Below the pieces are notes generated by a model. That model had not been told where the DNA came from and searched no databases. It saw nothing but the letters and a program-made list of their open reading frames with translations. From Tribonema minus (lineage: Eukaryota > Sar > Xanthophyceae > Tribonematales > Tribonemataceae), in the NCBI GenBank assembly GCA_017506865.1, contig JAFCMP010000086.1, positions 1 through 64,000 on the forward strand: a stretch of DNA of 64,000 nt, written 5' to 3'. Of this stretch, positions 53,623 to 64,000 are shown piece after piece. The number at the start of each line of letters is the position of its first letter. Within the stretch, counting starts at the first letter, position 1. The position numbers and the translations under genes are program-made.

Positions 53623-55574
53623 TCTGACAGAATGAAGCAGCTCTCTCACACACAGCCAGCCTTTTGTAACAGCACCACAGACTGCAAAAGCACCGCAGCC
53701 TGAAAAAGGAGAGCACTCGCAGTGATCGAGATCTGTGGCAGCAGACTTGCAATGGACATGTGTGCTGAAGTGTGATTACACAGTGCAGCAGTTGCTGGGA
53801 CTTCCGCAACTGCAGGGGGAGGGTATGAAGTCGTCGTAGTGATAGCTGTAGTTGGGTGGGAATGGGATGCTCTGCCATGGGAGCCGTCGCTAATGATATT
53901 TGTCTATATGCAATATGCTCTGCATGACACACTTTCTAACTACACTCCTTTTGAGAGTCAAGTGCTGATGAATGAGCGCGTTGCTCAGGCGCACACAAAC
54001 CCGAGTTGGGTCTGGTCTACGACCCAGGACTCCGGCAGCGCGTGGCCACGGACTAACTCGTACGCGTAACCTGTCGTGTGAGGCAACGAGTAAAACCTGC
54101 ACTGGTCCACAGCTGACAACGCGCGGTACGAAAATTTCGCATACACTGCGTGGTTGTTTTCGCGAGCTTCTCGAGAATAATCGGTTGAAGTTGGTTGGGG
54201 GCGAAGTTTGTGTTTCAAAACGAAGGAGCGTGAGCGTGCGTTGCAAATGCGATTGCGAGCAAGCAACGACGAGATATCGTATCTTCTATATAGCTGACAC
54301 CGTAGCGGCTCGGCTCGGACGCAGTGGCTTCTCATAGCGAGCTTTAGCGACCTTCGTCTTCACCGACTCAAAGCTCAACGCCACGCTGCGCTGGCCGAGA
54401 GCTACTGCCAAAGAGATGTGCATGTCAGTAAGCTGCATTTACATTGTGCATGCCATCTACTCAATGCTTTCATATCTGAATCAGTACATTGCACCCGTGT
54501 TTCGTGCCCTAGTATCAAGGCACGCACGGCTTTCGAGCCGAGCCTCAGACGATTTCCCCGAAGCAGATTCAAGCGTCTTGTAGTGTGATGCATGAAACAG
54601 GACATTGATGTGAAGATCTGGTGAAAGCCATCAAAAACCCATTGAAACAGGAAAAAAACCTGTTCGACCAGCAATAACCTGTTCTACAGGTATACGCATA
54701 CCCGTTGCCTCAGAGCACAGGTTAAACTCGTACCCGTAGCCGCTCTCACCAGTTTTTTAACAATCGTACGCGTACTCGTTAAAAAAATTTCTCGCACTAC
54801 GCGCCACCTTTTCAACAATGGCACTACACGCCATCTCTGATAAAAAGTACCAGCTTGTGTTAGCACCCCTGCCGTCACATATGGCCGTGCACAGTGACTG
54901 TTGCCACAGCTTACGATCATTTGAGTCATCAATGATGCATCAGTGCATTTGTGACAACTATACCTCCATCGAAAATGCATACCTTCAACATGCCTCTCCA
55001 CCATCATAGAAGCAACATGCAGTGCATGTGCTGTGATGCAGCATCAGAGGGAACTCTGCCCACAAGATTATCGCGCAATGTGTCACAGTAGCATCAGGCA
55101 GCTCAACAGGCCATCACTGCAGCACGCAAGCAGGGACGGCATCAGCAGCATCCATGCTCTTGCACATGGCACATCATGAATGGTCCAATGGGATAGCTAC
55201 ATGACTTCGTGCACTACTTGAAATCCGTGTCCAGCATGCGCAGCAAGCCAAGGTTTACATCATAGGCACTTTAACTCGGGGCATGGGTACGACGTGCAGC
55301 AGGAGCTTGAGGCAACAAAGTAGAATATAGTAGCTGTACAAACGCCTGGTGCATGCTGTACAGCGGCAGTAGAACATGTGTTGCATCATATCATCATATC
55401 TATGTATGTGCCACGGTGACTGCATATCTATGTATGTGCCACTGCACAAATAGTCTGACACTCTCGTTGACTTGACAAAAGTACAAGCGTGCGACAGACC
55501 CAGCAATCGTGGCAGACGGCAGTGGCACATACATACATCAAACATCCGCTCTCTAGTGACCCCCGAAGGGTATG

Positions 55575-55603
55575 GGGGGGTGGGTGGGTGTGTGGGTGTG
55601 TGG

Positions 55604-55634
<31 letters not shown>

Positions 55635-55636
55635 GG
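55575..55636 (+). repeat. GT/GGGTGT microsatellite and G-run
   Basis: TGGGTGTGTGGGTGTGTG-type units followed by a G-run of about 19 inside copy 3, at the edge of the block shared with copy 2. Confidence 0.85.
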
Positions 55637-55768
55637 CGCCCACCTGTGACACCATGTCAAACCTCGGCACCTGCCTCAACCGCCACCCTACAACAACAAC
55701 TGGCAGTGCGATGGCTGGTCACCGCGAAAGTTCGCAGGCTCGCAGCGAATTGAATGTGCCTGGCCCAG

Positions 55769-56548
55769 TCAGTCATCACCTACCATTGGTACTTGTGGCT
55801 GCGGAGCACTTTCCCCCCTCACCCACAGTGAGCCCAGCTCCTCACAGTGCGCCTTGACGGTTCCAGTGTATGCCTGCAGGCGCCTGCAAAGCATGCCGCT
55901 TGCCAGTTTCACCCGCCAAGTCCCGAGCGGCGCGTCAGCTGGGCCGCCATTGTCCACTCGCTCGCAGCTGATCATCTTCTGGTCGAGAACAGCCATGCCG
56001 GCCAGCAGCTGAATGACACGCAGCTGGTGGTCCGCGAAGCGTGGCACGGTCACCAACACACTGCGGGCTTTGGCTTCGGCAGGCACGCCGGCAGCAGGCG
56101 CCGGCCCCTTGATCAGCGACATGTCCGTGACCTGGCGCCGCACGCGCTCCCATTTGTACTCGTCAGCCAGGGATTGGAGCTGCTGCCTCAGATCATGCCG
56201 CTCCCGAATAGTGATCATGTGCTGCTCCGTTGCTGCTGCCGCAACGCCGTCAACGACCCGTTGGTGCTCCTCCTTTGCGGCCTGAAGCTCATCGCCCATC
56301 CGCAACTCAGCTGCCATGACCGTGTCTCTCAGCAGCTGCTGGTGTCGCTCACGTTCGTCTTCCAGCGCCGCCGCGACAGCCGCTGCCTGGGCAAGTTCGT
56401 GCTGCACCTGCACCTGCTGGTGCCGCTCCTGCTCTTGGGCCAGCGCAGCCTCAAGGCCCTCGGCCCTGCCGCGCTCGCTCTGCAGCTGCTGCTGCAGCTC
56501 CCGCAGCAGCAGCTGCTGCTGCTGCTGCTGCTGCTGTTTGTCAAGCAT
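55769..56548 (-). CDS. Coiled-coil protein of unknown function inside Fanzor-family copy 3
   Basis: A single 259-codon frame from ATG (56548-56546) to TGA. Residues 1-130 begin MLDKQQQQQQQQ and continue as Glu/Gln/Ala/Arg heptads (ELQQQLQSERGRAEGLEAAL) typical of a long coiled coil. Residues 130-259 are a compact, mixed region containing VLVTVPRFADHQLRVIQLL and APLGTWRVKLASGMLCRRL, which I do not recognise. The ATG falls exactly at the boundary of the terminal block shared with copy 2, so the gene looks like cargo fitted against the element's right end, transcribed toward the left end. It could be a captured host gene or a transposition accessory. Confidence 0.6.
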   Translation of the reverse strand: MLDKQQQQQQQQLLLRELQQQLQSERGRAEGLEAALAQEQERHQQVQVQHELAQAAAVAAALEDERERHQQLLRDTVMAAELRMGDELQAAKEEHQRVVDGVAAAATEQHMITIRERHDLRQQLQSLADEYKWERVRRQVTDMSLIKGPAPAAGVPAEAKARSVLVTVPRFADHQLRVIQLLAGMAVLDQKMISCERVDNGGPADAPLGTWRVKLASGMLCRRLQAYTGTVKAHCEELGSLWVRGESAPQPQVPMVGDD

Positions 56549-56917
56549 GATGGGGCAGGGGGTCAGCCAGGCCTTGGGGGGTGGGGGGCAGGGGGAGGAG
56601 GAGGGGGGCGGGGGGGGAGGTGGACTGGCTGACTGCCATGCAGCACTCGCATGGTCGGTGGGAGGGGGCAGTGTAGCAGCAGCAGTGGCAGTCAGTAGTA
56701 CACAAAACTGTCAGGCATGTCCATACGACATTTTGCCATGCGGGGGGGTTGAGTCGCTGAGTCATGGTCGGGAACCCCTCTTTGCAGCAACTATGGTGGC
56801 CCAGAGGTATTTTCTGGCGAGTGGTGTGGAAGCACTTTCAGATGGGAGTCGAAGCACCGCTCTGATCACACGCCTGAGATTTGCGAGGTCTCGGGTGGTG
56901 TGATGCCCTTAATAATG

Positions 56918-57431
56918 AGAACAGAACTTCCACTCAACCCAACCAACTCAACTATTTTTCAAAAGATCACCAGTAGGGTTAGCTAACCCTAATCCAGGAA
57001 TCCTATCCCAGAGCATGATCACAGACAGCTGCCAGGTCCAAGCGGCCCTGATCAAAGCACAACAGTGATGTATGCAGTCGGTCGTAATCGACACGCTGCG
57101 CGCATTGGTGCTGTCATGACCCCTACATTAGGAATGCTCTGAGCTTACATGCATCATCTTCAATAGTTGGGAGCACATCAGCATCGTGCACTCACCTTGG
57201 ATTTCCAACAATAATACTTTGGAGCCACATGATTTGCAAGCACCATCATGCTGCCTTCGCAAAGATCTGCGCAGCATACATTTCAGCATGCATTCGTAAA
57301 ACCCTCAACTGTCACTTTCTTAATCGGGCGCGCTGACCAGAAGGGCGCAAAGCGCTTGCACACACACACTACACGACACGACACGCAGCAAGCCTATCTA
57401 CCGGTGCCCATCACTGCAGCGCATAGGTCTC
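56918..57431. other. Intergenic region with a telomere-repeat palindrome
   Basis: TAGGGTTAGCTAACCCTA at 56974-56991 is a perfect 18-bp palindrome of telomere sequence. Nothing else recognised. It would contain the promoter of the following gene. Confidence 0.6.
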
Positions 57432-59185
57432 ATGAGCGCTCAGACCTCGCAATCGTCCGTCTTCTCCGACAACGCTCTCAAGGCAGGCTTTCAAAAGGGT
57501 GAGACTCCACTCTGAAGGCCCACCCGTTTTGTCGATAGCGTGGTAACCAGGCACAGCACCTAGCCAGATGCTTCCGTATCGTGAAGATACATCACACACT
57601 GCCTACTGACATGTATCTCTGGCACGCCCCTGCGATCTGCAGTCTGGAACCGGCGCCTGCAGCAATGGGTCGAGGTACCGATCAGCCAGCCCGCAAAGAG
57701 TGAGGCCTCGGACGAGCAGGTGTCCAGCAACGCCTTCGCCTCGGGGTCCAACCAAAACAGTGGTAAGTCAAATACCACATCTTCTCCCGTATCCAGCTTC
57801 ATCTCACGTGCTGTGCGCGAGAGCGTGTGGACAAAGTTGGAGGGTTAATCGCAACGGGCAAAACGGAGCTCATGTGCTGCTTGGTCTAGATGTTTGGTTG
57901 TCGAATCTGCATGTACTGAAGCTTCCACCCTGCACTGTATGCGTTGCCTGGTCAGGCTGCTTTAGCCTGTTGTCCTAATCACCACGCACTGTGTCCGTTT
58001 TTTCGCGAGTACCCTCCAAAGAATTCTCTGCCCAGTATCCAGCAATACCTGTTTCTGATAGCTCAGGGAGATAAGCGCAGCGGTCACATCATCAAGCCCA
58101 TATTGCGTTCAATTTATCCGTTAAGGGATTTTTCGCGCTGTAATATCACGCAGGCAACTTCATCACAGACCGGAGCTCCACGAGGGTGCACGCGCCACCG
58201 GGCGGCAAGACTTCTTTCAGCTTTGGGCATGAGGAGAATGCACCGGCACCGCGCGCTCCTGTGGTTACCATCCCTGCGGCAACGACAAGGACGACTGCGC
58301 AGAATGGCACCTCTGCCAACGTGTTCGCAACTGGCTCAAATCAGAACAGTGGTGAGTGGGAGGGCAACGAATTATATACTCATGAGTCTATCCACGCCTA
58401 AAATCAACAGGATATTCAGGATACTGCACTGGCTTCGTATTCGATTGTGGTCTTGCAAGATCAGCTGCCGTGTCTTTGCTCACTCGCAGTCGTTGTGGCT
58501 GCTGGAGGTTGCAGAGATGCAGATTCTGCCTGGAAACCGTGTTGCGTAGTGGCCACAGCTTCTTTTGCAAAGCACACAATACGTGGTGATCGCATGTGCT
58601 CCAGTTCTCGTCGATGGCGCGCTGCCTTGTAATACTTTGTAAAATGTGGCACTGCTGCTGGGTCGGCCTGCCACTGCTGGGTCGGCCTGCCAAGCGGTGC
58701 ACCATACATGCCGACTCTCATGAATTGTTCACAGGGAACCCAGGAGTTGCTGGGTCTGTACTTTGGTGCCGTTGATGTATCTAAAACCTCAATTGTTGCT
58801 GTTTGCGTACAAAGTTTACTGCAATGTGTCGTAAATGTTTGGGTGTGTTGTACAATAACCACGACATACACACTTGGGTTCATTTGGTTTCTTAATATCC
58901 CTCCACAGCGCATGCTCCAGCAATTCACGCTGCGCTATGACTGCGCTTGCATCATCACATCAATTGCATCTCACACCCTTGGTGGGCTGCTGATGTACTG
59001 CATCTACTGACGGCTGTTGTAGTTTTACGTTTCGTAAAGGCACTGTGCTTTGTCATAGACTAACCTTTTTACCGTCTCCAACCGTGTGTTGTTGTCTGCT
59101 GTGAGCAGGCAACTTCATCACGGACAAGCCCACCACCAGGGTGCGCGAACCCCCTGGCGGCAGGTCATCCTTCACCATGGGCTAG
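57432..59185 (+). CDS. Jupiter/HN1-like (SPIRAL1-related) microtubule-associated protein
   Basis: Four exons, all introns phase 1: 57432-57498, 57643-57762, 58154-58351, 59109-59185; about 153 residues. The repeated module is GNFITDRSSTRVHAPPGG followed by KTSFSFG (exon 3) and GNFITDKPTTRVREPPGG then RSSFTMG-stop (exon 4). Between them, exons 2 and 3 each end SSNAFASGSNQNSG or SANVFATGSNQNSG. The S-x-R-V-x-x-PPGG-x-S-x-F pattern is that of Jupiter/HN1 proteins in animals and resembles SPIRAL1 proteins in plants, which bind microtubules. The first exon, MSAQTSQSSVFSDNALKAGF, fits by phase but is not diagnostic. No frame damage is seen. Confidence 0.75.
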
Positions 59186-60889
59186 GAGGGAGGCACATAT
59201 GAGTCAAGCTTGAACGAGCACCACTGTGGAAATGACAGCAAGGAGAGGACGGATTATGGCGCAGCCCATTTTGGAGTATAGCGGGGGGGGCTGGGGGAGC
59301 TGCGGAGGCTGGAGTGAAAGACCAAAAGGGGGTAATGAAGGGGCTCTATGAGTCTGTGTTTGCGTTGTTGGTGCACCCTCACAATCACGTCAGAGACTGG
59401 CCAGTCGCGTGCAGCAAGCAAAGCACACAGACACTTTTATCAGCCTGCACGCTGTTCGTTGCGTTTTGGGGGGAGGCATACAGCAATATGATATATGTGT
59501 TGATGGTCTTCATCACGGCGATGTGTTCCACACTGACATTCAGAGGCGTAAATGGAAGTGCAGTTTTGCGGTGTGCTCAAGCTTTGCCGCTCTGTGTGTA
59601 TGTTCGACTGCGTATGTTTGTATGCCGGGCCACACAGGACTGAACACTCTGCATTTATCTGGTAGGGCATGAATGAGGTGTACATAGTATGTGGGCACTC
59701 CGTTGCAGTATTTGAGCACTGTTTGCAACGCAGAAGCGCTGTGAAGGTGAAGTTGCCTCGGCCTGACCCAAGGTGCATTTCATGTGACTTGACGTGTTTT
59801 TTTCACATTGTGCGCATGGTTTGACTCTAAGTGCCTGTTGCAAGTCAACAATCAATCAAAGCTATTATCACGCAGTGACTGCCTTACTTTTCGATGTGAA
59901 GGTGGCCTCGAGAGCTATCAGAACATCAAAGAAGCCTGAGACTGTTCGCAGTACAAGCTACATTGCATTGCTCGTGACTAGCAGCCCAGTGCATGAGCTG
60001 GAGTAGGCAATCAATGTTCTCACATTCGTCTTGCATCAGCAGCTACCATCACACTGCCCGCTTTTGCTCCCATGGGTACTTGTTTTACAAATTGCCATCA
60101 ACCTGCCAGGTGCCACAACTGCATTCCACACATCTATGTGTGTTTCAATGGACTCCTTGGCTTCATGAGGATGCCTATGGATGTACATATGAAGCATCCC
60201 CGTCACTTGGGAATGGTCCAGACCATGTGTCGACTGTCAAGCTGACATTAAAATTGCGCCTGACGCATCTTTGCACCATCTAGTGTGCTTGGACCAAACA
60301 CTGCAAACAGTTGCGTAAGGCCCGCAGGAGCTAGGCGGGCCGTACATATATGATGGCGTATACACAATATCTATAAACGTATCCTATGGCGTACATGTGC
60401 TGCCTGTATACACCCCCATGTACGCGTGAGCAACTCTGGGGCGAGCACTGGTCTATGTGCGGCAGGCTGTTACAGTACTCCGATGTTCATGATCTGCATG
60501 TTGATGAGTGTGCTGATGCCTGCCTATCATGCTGTAATGCTACCAGACCATATGCTGCAAAGCATGTATCTGTGCATGTTCAAGGCGTGCTGATGTGTTT
60601 GTGCTTCTACGCCATGATGGCCCCAAGTGGGATTGGGATTGCCATGCTCATCAGCTGAGTCAGGCTGCAGCGTCATGCACGCGGGCATGCACCTGCCCCC
60701 ATAAACGCCATTATGTATGTTGATGTATATGTATATATGCCAAACTATATACTTATGCCGATATACGCCATATATTGGTCGGCACAACGTACTGCCCCAT
60801 CTCTCAAATTAAGGCCTTTTCGCTTCTTGAACGAAGTTCAAGTCGGATGTGTTTGAAGTTCGATTTTGTACACATCTCTGAAAGTAAAC
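59186..60889. other. Intergenic region without recognised gene
   Basis: It includes TA-rich ATATA/GTATA stretches at 60340-60400 and 60710-60775. An inverted pair TTGAACGAAGTTCAA at 60829-60843 lies just upstream of the next gene and could be a regulatory palindrome. Open frames such as 59314-59643 have no domain. Confidence 0.5.
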
Positions 60890-63486
60890 ATGGGCAGTCA
60901 CAAGCATAAGGATCGCAAGGAGCACAAGAAGAAGGACAAGCATAAGGAGCACCGCAAGCGCGACAGGCATGAGAGCAGTGGAAGCGACAGCGAGGAGCGA
61001 TCTTCCAAAAAAAGAAAGCATAGCAAAGAGACTGAAGCACGAGAAGCGACGGTGCCTTCGGTGAAGCTGACGGAAGATGACTACTTTGTGCGGGTCGACG
61101 AGTTCTCCGTCTGGCTGCTGGATCACCGCCGAAAGAGGTGTGTCCCAATCTCGCTTTTTTTTATAGTCGAACTGTGCAGGGTCGTGGTGCTGTTGCAGTA
61201 TTCGCGTCATTGCAGTTGCGACATGCACGCAGACCACATGGTGGCATGTGCTGCAATCAGTCGCATTGCAAAACCGTACAACAATGCTGCCACCAGAGGG
61301 CTCAGCCCTTTTCACGCGCTGGTGCCACTGGGGCTGCACTGCCGGTGTGGTAGTACTTGTACAGCTAGGTCGCACCAGTATCAGCATTTGCTAGCTATCA
61401 CTGACATGTCGATGTTGTGTTGCATTGCGCCGCTGAATGCATTGCAGGTTTGAGGAGCTGTCCAGCAAGGATGCGCACAAGCAGTTTGCCAAGTTCTGCA
61501 AGGAGTGGAATGCTGGCAAGCTCGAGCCCACGTACTACAGGTCAGTTGCTGAAACACTGTGATGCTGCCTTGGCACGATCTCAGCCTGTTGTATGTGCCA
61601 TCACGCTGGTCATACAGGTGCTGCATCGCCTCAACATGTTTTTGCATGCTTTCCGACAGTGTGTTCTTGCGTCTGTGTTTTGCAGAGGATGGTTCTTGCC
61701 CAAGCTGCCTCACCATCCACCTTACAATGTCATCTGCGCACTTGCCGAGGGCTTGCTGTGCAGCTTCAACTGGACAGCGACACCATTGCCCTATTACTAG
61801 AACGCTGCATGCATACATATGCATGCATACATATGCATGCATACTTGCATGCATACTTACCTACGTGCATCGTCATCACGCGTCCGCAGCGGCGCCATTC
61901 CTGAAGACAAGGTAGCGGCCGCGAAGAAAACGCAGCACTCGTGGGGCTTTGTCAAGCGCATGACGGACCGTGACAAGTCCACCCTCAAAGCGGCCACCAA
62001 CTCCATCAAAACAGACACGGCAATCACAAAAGCCAGCGCCGGTGGCAGCACGGCCTGCGCTGCTTCTCACGCGACGAACATGGTTCGGCCATCAGTTGCT
62101 CCGCGAGGGGGCGGGGAGGGGGACACAGGGGGGTCCAGGGGGCATGGCAGGGGGGGGGGTCTCAAGGCAGTACATGCTGCGGCACTGGACGAAATTGCTC
62201 CAAAGGAGACGGGGCGGCAGGCGGCAATTGACAAGAGGCGAACCGTGGGCGCGGCTATGCATGGCGCTGCCAGGGTAAGTGGTGGATGCACATGTGCTGT
62301 ATATGTTTCTGGTTTTGTTCCTTCTTACATCTCAAAAATTCAAGGAAAGAGATTGCCTATGAGCGTCTGGCCTAGTGCGAATTAGCTGCAGCAGTTGAGA
62401 ACTGAGCAGTTGAGAGCATGGCGTGAGGCTATCAGGCATTTGGGCCATCACGAGATGGCGGTAGATGTACAGCAGTGCTTTGGCCTTTGTTGAGCCACCT
62501 GTCACTGTCTATTCGCGGTTGCACATCAAAGGTCAGGCGAACCCTACCACAAGTAACTTCCGGCTGCCTTCCTGAGTGCAGTTCGGATTTTTTGTAATTG
62601 CCAGTCAGAGGCTCACTATTGAAGTTATACCCTTTTTTGTTGGCATGCGCTCTGGGAACAAGTCATGTAGGGGTATTGAGGGGAGGGGGTAGGGGTCACT
62701 AGACCATTCAGCATGATGCGACGTACATGTGATGATTTCACCGCAGTGACGTCGAAGCGCAGGCGTCGATGGCTCATGTGTACATACATACACCAGCGTG
62801 TTTGTTACAAGACCGCAGGTGCAAATGGCACTGGCGGCTGCTGGTGCTGCTGATTTAACGCCGATGATATGTCACTCAGAACAGTGTACTCAACAGTACT
62901 CTGTACCATTGCTGAGTACACACTTGCACTGTGCTGCATCTCAATGCTGCTGTGACGCACTAAATGTCCTTAGTAAGCGTTCTCGGCAGGGTTTGTGCAG
63001 GTGACAGGTGACACCACATTCTACTGAATTTTCCCGCAGTGAAGGAACAGCCTGCACCATACACTTGCTCCATTGGTGGTAGGCTCTTGAAGCATCCGCC
63101 ACTTTTTTCTTGTTAACGTCGGAGCAGATGAAGTTCATGGTGAGGCAAACCCCAGAGAAGACCACCACCATGACTGGTGTGTGCCCATTTTGTGCAGTTG
63201 CAGCGCGTAGCTGCAGCCGCAGATATGCTTGTCAACATTCTTGTTGACTCTGTTGACGATACTGTTTGGAGCAAAAGCTACTACTGGTTGCTATAAGCCG
63301 CTTATAATAAGCGTCAACTTTTTCGTGTCAGACTGGTCATCAGGTACTGCTCGGCCACATGTTGCGCGTTTGACCGCAATAATGTCTTGCCTCACTGCTT
63401 GTGCAGGAGCGCGAGTTTCAGAGGGATGGCTTGGATTTGCCAGAGCAGGACACCATGGGAGGGGGCGGAGCTGATGACTTTAACAG
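60890..63486 (+). CDS. SCI1/NKAPD1-like nuclear protein (partial or 3' end uncertain)
   Basis: Exons 60890-61137, 61448-61540, 61890-62274 and 63407-63486, all phases consistent; a further exon may start at 63621 (phase fits) but its content is not diagnostic. The N-terminus MGSHKHKDRKEHKKKDKHKE and on to KKRKHSK is a Lys/Arg/His-rich nuclear-targeting tail. The core VKLTEDDYFVRVDEFSVWL then FEELSSKDAHKQFAKFCKEWN and GKLEPTYYS matches the 'DYF...EF..WL...F..L....A...F..F...WN..KL...YY' signature I associate with plant style cell-cycle inhibitor 1 and animal NKAPD1-type proteins. Exon 3 continues with TQHSWGF and exon 4 ends MGGGGADDFN, also as in that family. The function of the family is poorly known. 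Repeated GCATGCATACATAT units sit in intron 2 (61803-61862). Confidence 0.62.
61803..61862 (+). repeat. GCATGCATACATAT minisatellite
   Basis: Four to five imperfect units of (A/T)GCATGCATAC(A/T)TAT/ACTT in the intron before exon 3 of the SCI1-like gene. Confidence 0.85.
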
Positions 63487-63885
63487 GTATGATTGCATGT
63501 ACTTCAAACTTGAAGTAGCTATCATACTATACAGGTTTTGCTTCATATGTGCAACTGGTTTGCGGATGTATTGAGATCCATTCGTTCACCGCTGCCGTCT
63601 ATAGTTTGTTGTGAATTTAGGGCTGGGGCGCGCTTGTCAGTCAGCTCCTTGTCTGGTAAGAAGTCGACCACTTGCTTCGTAACCACTATAGCTATATCTG
63701 TGGGGGAAGAATTCGCCACGGTACGGCAGTTGCATATGCGGAGGCCTAGTAATCCAGGGATTAGCGCCTGCATGGGGGGTAGGGGGGTGGGGGTGGAGGC
63801 GGGGGCAAAGGGGATCAGGCCAGGTCATGACTCATGACCTGTGCCATGAGTCATGACCTGTGCCACAGTGTGCGCCAGGGCTAGC

Positions 63886-63948
63886 TTAGGGTTAGTCTAA
63901 CCCTAACCCTTAAGGGTTAAAGGTTAGGGTTAGGGTTAGGGTTAGGCA
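63886..63948. repeat. Interstitial telomere repeats in both orientations
   Basis: TTAGGGTTAGTCTAACCCTAACCC is followed by TTAAGGGTTAAAGG and then four TTAGGG units. The orientation changes twice within 63 bp. A (CCCTAA) to (TTAGGG) order is the reverse of a simple head-to-head telomere fusion. Confidence 0.85.
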
Positions 63949-64000
63949 ATAACAATTGTGCTTAGGGTTACCAAGCAACACGCTGCAAAGCTGTGAATCT

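Larger units (their letters stand above)
53295..56917 (+). mobile_element. Fanzor-family element copy 3, carrying a different gene
   Basis: Oriented plus: left end near TTGCCGAGAATAAACTCATT (53295), right end ATGCCCTTAATAATG near 56917. It shares three blocks with copy 2 in inverted orientation (listed under copy 2). Between the first two blocks it has about 1.1 kb (53756-54850) absent from copy 2. Between the last two blocks, where copy 2 has the Fanzor last exon, it has the minus-strand coiled-coil gene at 55769-56548. The remnant of Fanzor exon 8 at 53475-53622 shows descent from the Fanzor element. Confidence 0.8.

Noticed and set aside
63886..63948. Head-to-head telomere fusion scar
   Set aside because: A fusion should read (TTAGGG)n followed by (CCCTAA)n; the main order here is the reverse, so it is only an interstitial repeat cluster.

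Overview
This window is a chromosome end from a eukaryotic nuclear genome, probably an alga. It opens with 576 bp of CCCTAA repeats (the human-type TTAGGG telomere), has spliced genes with GT-AG introns, and carries CAG-rich coding sequence, long G/C homopolymers and dense retroelements. A bestrophin-like anion channel and two proteins with presequence-like N-termini fit a photosynthetic protist. I cannot fix the lineage from sequence alone.

Layout. 1-5 kb: telomere fused directly to a broken Copia-type gag, then subtelomeric direct repeats. 4.97-17.92 kb: a full-length Ty3/gypsy-type LTR retrotransposon with matching 309-bp LTRs, a target-site duplication, and a cytosine-5 DNA methyltransferase domain inside its polyprotein; its frames are broken by several frameshifts, stop codons and a small telomere-repeat insertion. 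18-20.7 kb: a gene with bulb-type (mannose-binding) lectin domains and a decayed duplicate of its first exon. 23.7-26.6 kb: a GC-rich, 5'-truncated non-LTR reverse transcriptase on the minus strand. 27.3-36.2 kb: a Gln-rich coiled-coil exon, then an eight-exon gene that I read as a full-length Fanzor (eukaryotic TnpB relative, an RNA-guided RuvC nuclease) with all three RuvC catalytic acidic residues and a distinctive 3' region.

37.6-57 kb: three more pieces of the same element family. Copy 2 (37.6-40.7 kb, minus) keeps only the last Fanzor exon. Copy 4 (44.27-45.45 kb) is only the right end, beginning at the position of the Fanzor stop codon; it holds a ~90-bp insertion which in turn holds a 565-bp hAT-like miniature element. 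Copy 3 (53.3-56.9 kb) has a coiled-coil gene where copy 2 has the Fanzor exon. Between them lie apparent host genes: an unrecognised three-exon gene (41.1-43.9 kb) and a seven-exon bestrophin/UPF0187-type chloride channel (52.4-46.2 kb, minus).

57.4-59.2 kb carries a four-exon Jupiter/HN1-like microtubule-associated protein gene. 60.9-63.5 kb carries a gene resembling the SCI1/NKAPD1 nuclear protein family.

The most interesting content is the Fanzor family: one nearly intact source copy (a single-base frame break in exon 4), several deletion derivatives that share only the ends, a conserved non-coding right end that is the natural place to look for a guide RNA, and an unrelated cargo gene inside one derivative. 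The retrotransposon-borne DNA methyltransferase is the second. Exon structures were worked out by eye from reading frame, splice sites and intron phase; none has transcript support here.
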